This document shows positions 6,309 to 7,641 of a stretch of DNA of 7,641 nucleotides, in pieces; positions within the stretch are counted from its first letter, which is position 1; each line of letters starts with the position of its first letter. The notes beneath the pieces are model-generated. The model saw only the letters and a program-made list of their open reading frames with translations, was not told the origin of the DNA and did no database searches. The translations under genes and the position numbers were made by a program. The DNA comes from an uncultured Halomicronema sp. (GTDB lineage: Bacteria; Cyanobacteriota; Cyanobacteriia; Phormidesmidales; Phormidesmidaceae), in assembly GCA_937897665.1 (NCBI GenBank), contig CALCPB010000386.1, forward strand, positions 1 to 7,641, written 5' to 3'.

Positions 6309-6921
6309 GAGTGGATGCTGGAGTGCGATTACTGTCTGAAACCCATCGCCTAACAATGGATGTATCGAGCGTGAAACCTGGCAAAACGGGGTCGCCTGAT
6401 AAGGTCGCTGGCTCGTCCAGTACCTGAGGCGCTGCTGCGGCTCCATAGATCCATACGCGTCGCTGTTGGCGATCAATCAGCCAACCGAGCTGCACCCCAC
6501 TCTCGCCATATTCCACCATCTTGGCTTGAGCTGTCGTCAGGTCGTCCGATGGGGACATCAGCTCCAGCACGAAGTCCGGAGCCAGCGGCGGAAATTTTTC
6601 TCGGGCGGCCAAAGGCAGTGCCTCCCAGCGATCTCGCTGCACCCAAGCCACATCGGGAGAGCGATCTGCTCCGTTGGGCAACTTAAAGCAGGTCGAAGAA
6701 TCGAACAACATGCCTAGCTGAGCCTGTCGATTCCAAAGGACAAAGTCAGCAGCAATCTCGATATTGCGGTTACCGGTTTCACCACCAGTTGGGGGCATAA
6801 ACAGCAGTTCTCCAGAGGCAGTGCGCTCAATTTTGATGTCGGGGTTAGCGCGACAGAGATCATAGAACTGGTTTTCGGTGAGCGCCGTTGAGGGGGGCAC
6901 TTTGATCAGCAGCGTCGCCAT
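6298..6921 (-). CDS. Uma2 family protein (DUF820), PD-(D/E)XK nuclease-like fold
   Basis: A 207-residue protein of normal length for the Uma2 family, which is present in many copies in cyanobacteria. The fold is that of restriction-type endonucleases, but the biological role and substrate are unsettled. Visible family features are ENQFYDLCRANPDIKIERTASGELLFMPPTGGETGNRN (16-53), RSPDVAWVQRDRW (87-99) with likely catalytic D90, and APDFVLELMSPSDDL (114-128) with E120. AQAKMVEYGESGVQLGWLID (131-150) with K134 and RRVWIYG (154-160) follow. The ATG at 6921 is chosen because the family N-terminus (MATLLIKVP) starts there. Its GAGGTG ribosome site sits at 6927-6932; upstream starts in the same frame add 39 residues of non-family sequence. 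The gene is convergent with the GT4 gene, overlapping by four bases, and divergent from the uracil-DNA glycosylase gene. No antitoxin-like partner is seen beside it. Confidence 0.9.
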   Translation of the reverse strand: MATLLIKVPPSTALTENQFYDLCRANPDIKIERTASGELLFMPPTGGETGNRNIEIAADFVLWNRQAQLGMLFDSSTCFKLPNGADRSPDVAWVQRDRWEALPLAAREKFPPLAPDFVLELMSPSDDLTTAQAKMVEYGESGVQLGWLIDRQQRRVWIYGAAAAPQVLDEPATLSGDPVLPGFTLDTSIVRRWVSDSNRTPASTPVI

Positions 6922-6926
6922 CCAAA

Positions 6927-6932
6927 CACCTC
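6927..6932 (-). promoter_or_regulatory. Shine-Dalgarno sequence of the Uma2 gene
   Basis: Read on the - strand, GAGGTG ends five bases before the ATG at 6921. It supports the shorter 207-residue product over longer in-frame alternatives. Confidence 0.65.
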
Positions 6933-6946
6933 GGTGCAGATTAATT

Positions 6947-6970
6947 CTCAGTTTACTGTGGTTACTGAGG
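6947..6970. promoter_or_regulatory. Tandem 9-mers within an inverted repeat just upstream of the Uma2 gene
   Basis: TTACTGTGG (6953-6961) is directly followed by TTACTGAGG (6962-6970), two 9-base units with one mismatch. The pair overlaps an inverted repeat CTCAGT (6947-6952) / ACTGAG (6964-6969). It lies 26 to 49 bases upstream of the Uma2 start codon, where a promoter or operator would be expected, but no good -10/-35 pair was found on the - strand. Confidence 0.3.
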
Positions 6971-7045
6971 CCGTTGCGTAGGCGACATCGGATGAGTCTG
7001 TGTTGGGTGATTGAGGCTTGAGAACGGGGAAAGCGCACCCTCCCG

Positions 7046-7078
7046 CCAGGGCAGAAAAATGTTGGCCCAACCCCCTGG
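7046..7078. other. Nested inverted repeats in the Uma2/uracil-DNA glycosylase intergenic region
   Basis: CCAGGG (7046-7051) pairs with CCCTGG (7073-7078), enclosing the 11-base palindrome GTTGGCCCAAC (7061-7071) and an A-run (7054-7058). Read on the - strand the palindrome is followed by ATTTTTC, a weak terminator look-alike, but no gene on that strand would end here. Its function is unknown. Confidence 0.25.
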
Positions 7079-7092
7079 GATAGAGACTTGGC

Positions 7093-7112
7093 TGTAACGG
7101 GTCACTTACAAT
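7093..7112 (+). promoter_or_regulatory. Promoter candidate and overlapping dyad for the uracil-DNA glycosylase gene
   Basis: TACAAT (7107-7112) matches the -10 consensus at five of six positions and would give a leader of roughly 75-80 bases before the ATG at 7197. No proper -35 hexamer is found at 16-18 bases. The dyad TGTAA (7093-7097) N8 TTACA (7106-7110) overlaps this -10, so a protein bound there would block the polymerase. It does not match the cyanobacterial LexA or NtcA consensus. Confidence 0.3.
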
Positions 7113-7196
7113 AACACCCATGCATTGGAACCGAACTTCTGAGCCGAGTTGCTTAGCTCCCATGTATGCCTTGTCCTTAGCCTGCTGCCTCTGCCC

Positions 7197-7641
7197 ATGA
7201 TTGACCAAATTGACCTGTTTGCTGCTGCCGGTGCCGCTGAAGCCGCTGCCGGGAACTTCGATGTTGAGGCCATTCCCACCAGCGGCAGTATCCCCATTCC
7301 ACCCGGTATCTACAGCGATTTAGACACCCTGACCAGACACTGCAATAATTGTCAGCGCTGCGGTTTGGCAGCTGGCCGCACGAATGTCGTCGTCAGCCGA
7401 GGCAACCCCCAAGCACCCATCATGATTGTGGGGGAAGGGCCGGGGCAGCAAGAGGACGAGCAGGGCCTGCCGTTTGTGGGCAAATCGGGGCAGCTCTTAG
7501 AAAAGATTCTCGCGGCCGTTCGTCTCGATACTGAGCAGGACGTTTATATCTGCAACGTGGTGAAGTGCCGCCCGCCCAACAACCGCACGCCGGTGGCGGA
7601 TGAAACGGCTGCTTGCAAAGGGTACTTGCTAGAGCAGATTC
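7197..7641 (+). CDS. Type-4 (4Fe-4S) uracil-DNA glycosylase, N-terminal part (runs off the right edge)
   Basis: This enzyme removes uracil from DNA in base-excision repair, acting mainly on deaminated cytosine. The first 148 residues are present. The family marks are a 4Fe-4S cluster set with C52-x2-C55 (in CNNCQRCGL), C124 (VVKCRPPNNR) and C140 (ETAACKGYLL). The active-site motif is GEGPGQQEDEQG (79-90), followed by PFVGKSGQLLEKIL (92-105) and VYICNVVKC (116-124). An extra C49 lies three residues before the first ligand. The HxxG-type motif near the C-terminus lies beyond the window. The N-terminus MIDQIDLF begins like a PCNA/beta-clamp-binding type leader (QxxLF-like: QIDLF at 4-8), which is inference. 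ATG 7197 is the first ATG in a frame open from 7143; a TTG at 7149 is less likely. No Shine-Dalgarno sequence is visible. It is divergently arranged with the Uma2 gene. Confidence 0.93.
   Translation, partial: MIDQIDLFAAAGAAEAAAGNFDVEAIPTSGSIPIPPGIYSDLDTLTRHCNNCQRCGLAAGRTNVVVSRGNPQAPIMIVGEGPGQQEDEQGLPFVGKSGQLLEKILAAVRLDTEQDVYICNVVKCRPPNNRTPVADETAACKGYLLEQI

Noticed and set aside
6922..7038. 39-residue N-terminal extension of the Uma2 protein
   Set aside because: The extension is basic, non-family sequence, while the ATG at 6921 has a good Shine-Dalgarno sequence and the family N-terminus.
7054..7071. Intrinsic terminator on the - strand (palindrome followed by ATTTTTC)
   Set aside because: The usable stem is about 4 bp and no - strand gene ends there.
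7094..7109. NtcA site upstream of the uracil-DNA glycosylase gene
   Set aside because: The sequence is GTA-N10-TAC, not GTA-N8-TAC, and the distance to the -10 does not fit an NtcA-activated promoter.
6948..7208. 86-codon open frame on the - strand between the Uma2 and glycosylase genes
   Set aside because: It has no ribosome site or recognisable motif, overlaps the glycosylase start and covers both promoter regions; most likely chance.

Overview
The window looks like chromosomal DNA from a cyanobacterium, probably a filamentous one. The pointers are five copies of the octamer GCGATCGC (the cyanobacterial HIP1 palindrome) in 7.6 kb, a Uma2-family (DUF820) gene of the type that is multiplied in cyanobacteria, a PAS/GGDEF/EAL sensor of cyanobacterial style, and glycosyltransferases that resemble cyanobacterial exopolysaccharide enzymes. 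No rRNA, tRNA, CRISPR array, transposase or phage gene was seen.

Layout. (1) Positions 1-2604, + strand: the 3' part of a large multi-PAS sensor ending in GGDEF and EAL domains (cyclic-di-GMP synthesis and breakdown). It enters from beyond the left edge and is interrupted by an in-frame TGA at 1021-1023 inside its last PAS domain. The reading frame is the same on both sides, so this is a nonsense change and not a frameshift. A second in-frame stop (TAA, 2602-2604) is followed by 31 more open codons whose first residues look like a normal EAL C-terminus. (2) 2605-2856: non-coding gap with a small inverted repeat and a weak promoter candidate. (3) 2857-6301, + strand: three glycosyltransferase genes (GT2, GT4, GT4). 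The last two overlap by ATGA and are probably translationally coupled. (4) 6298-6921, - strand: a Uma2-family protein, convergent with the last glycosyltransferase so that the two TAA stops overlap in the tetramer TTAA, inside a 17-bp palindrome. (5) 6922-7196: divergent promoter region with short repeats. (6) 7197 to the right edge, + strand: N-terminal part of a type-4 (iron-sulfur) uracil-DNA glycosylase.

How it fits together. The three glycosyltransferases most likely add successive sugars to a lipid-linked precursor of an extracellular polysaccharide. From memory, the two GT4 proteins resemble the cyanobacterial hormogonium-polysaccharide enzymes called HpsO and HpsP, and the GT2 a partner of that set; this could not be checked here. 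A cyclic-di-GMP protein next to polysaccharide genes is a common association, but here the regulator looks broken and the link is inference. The Uma2 and uracil-DNA glycosylase genes look unrelated to the sugar cluster.

I see no clearly new multi-gene system. The most notable signals are the conserved-frame stop codons in the PAS-GGDEF-EAL gene, the stop-overlap palindrome at the convergent gene ends, and short inverted repeats placed at likely promoters.
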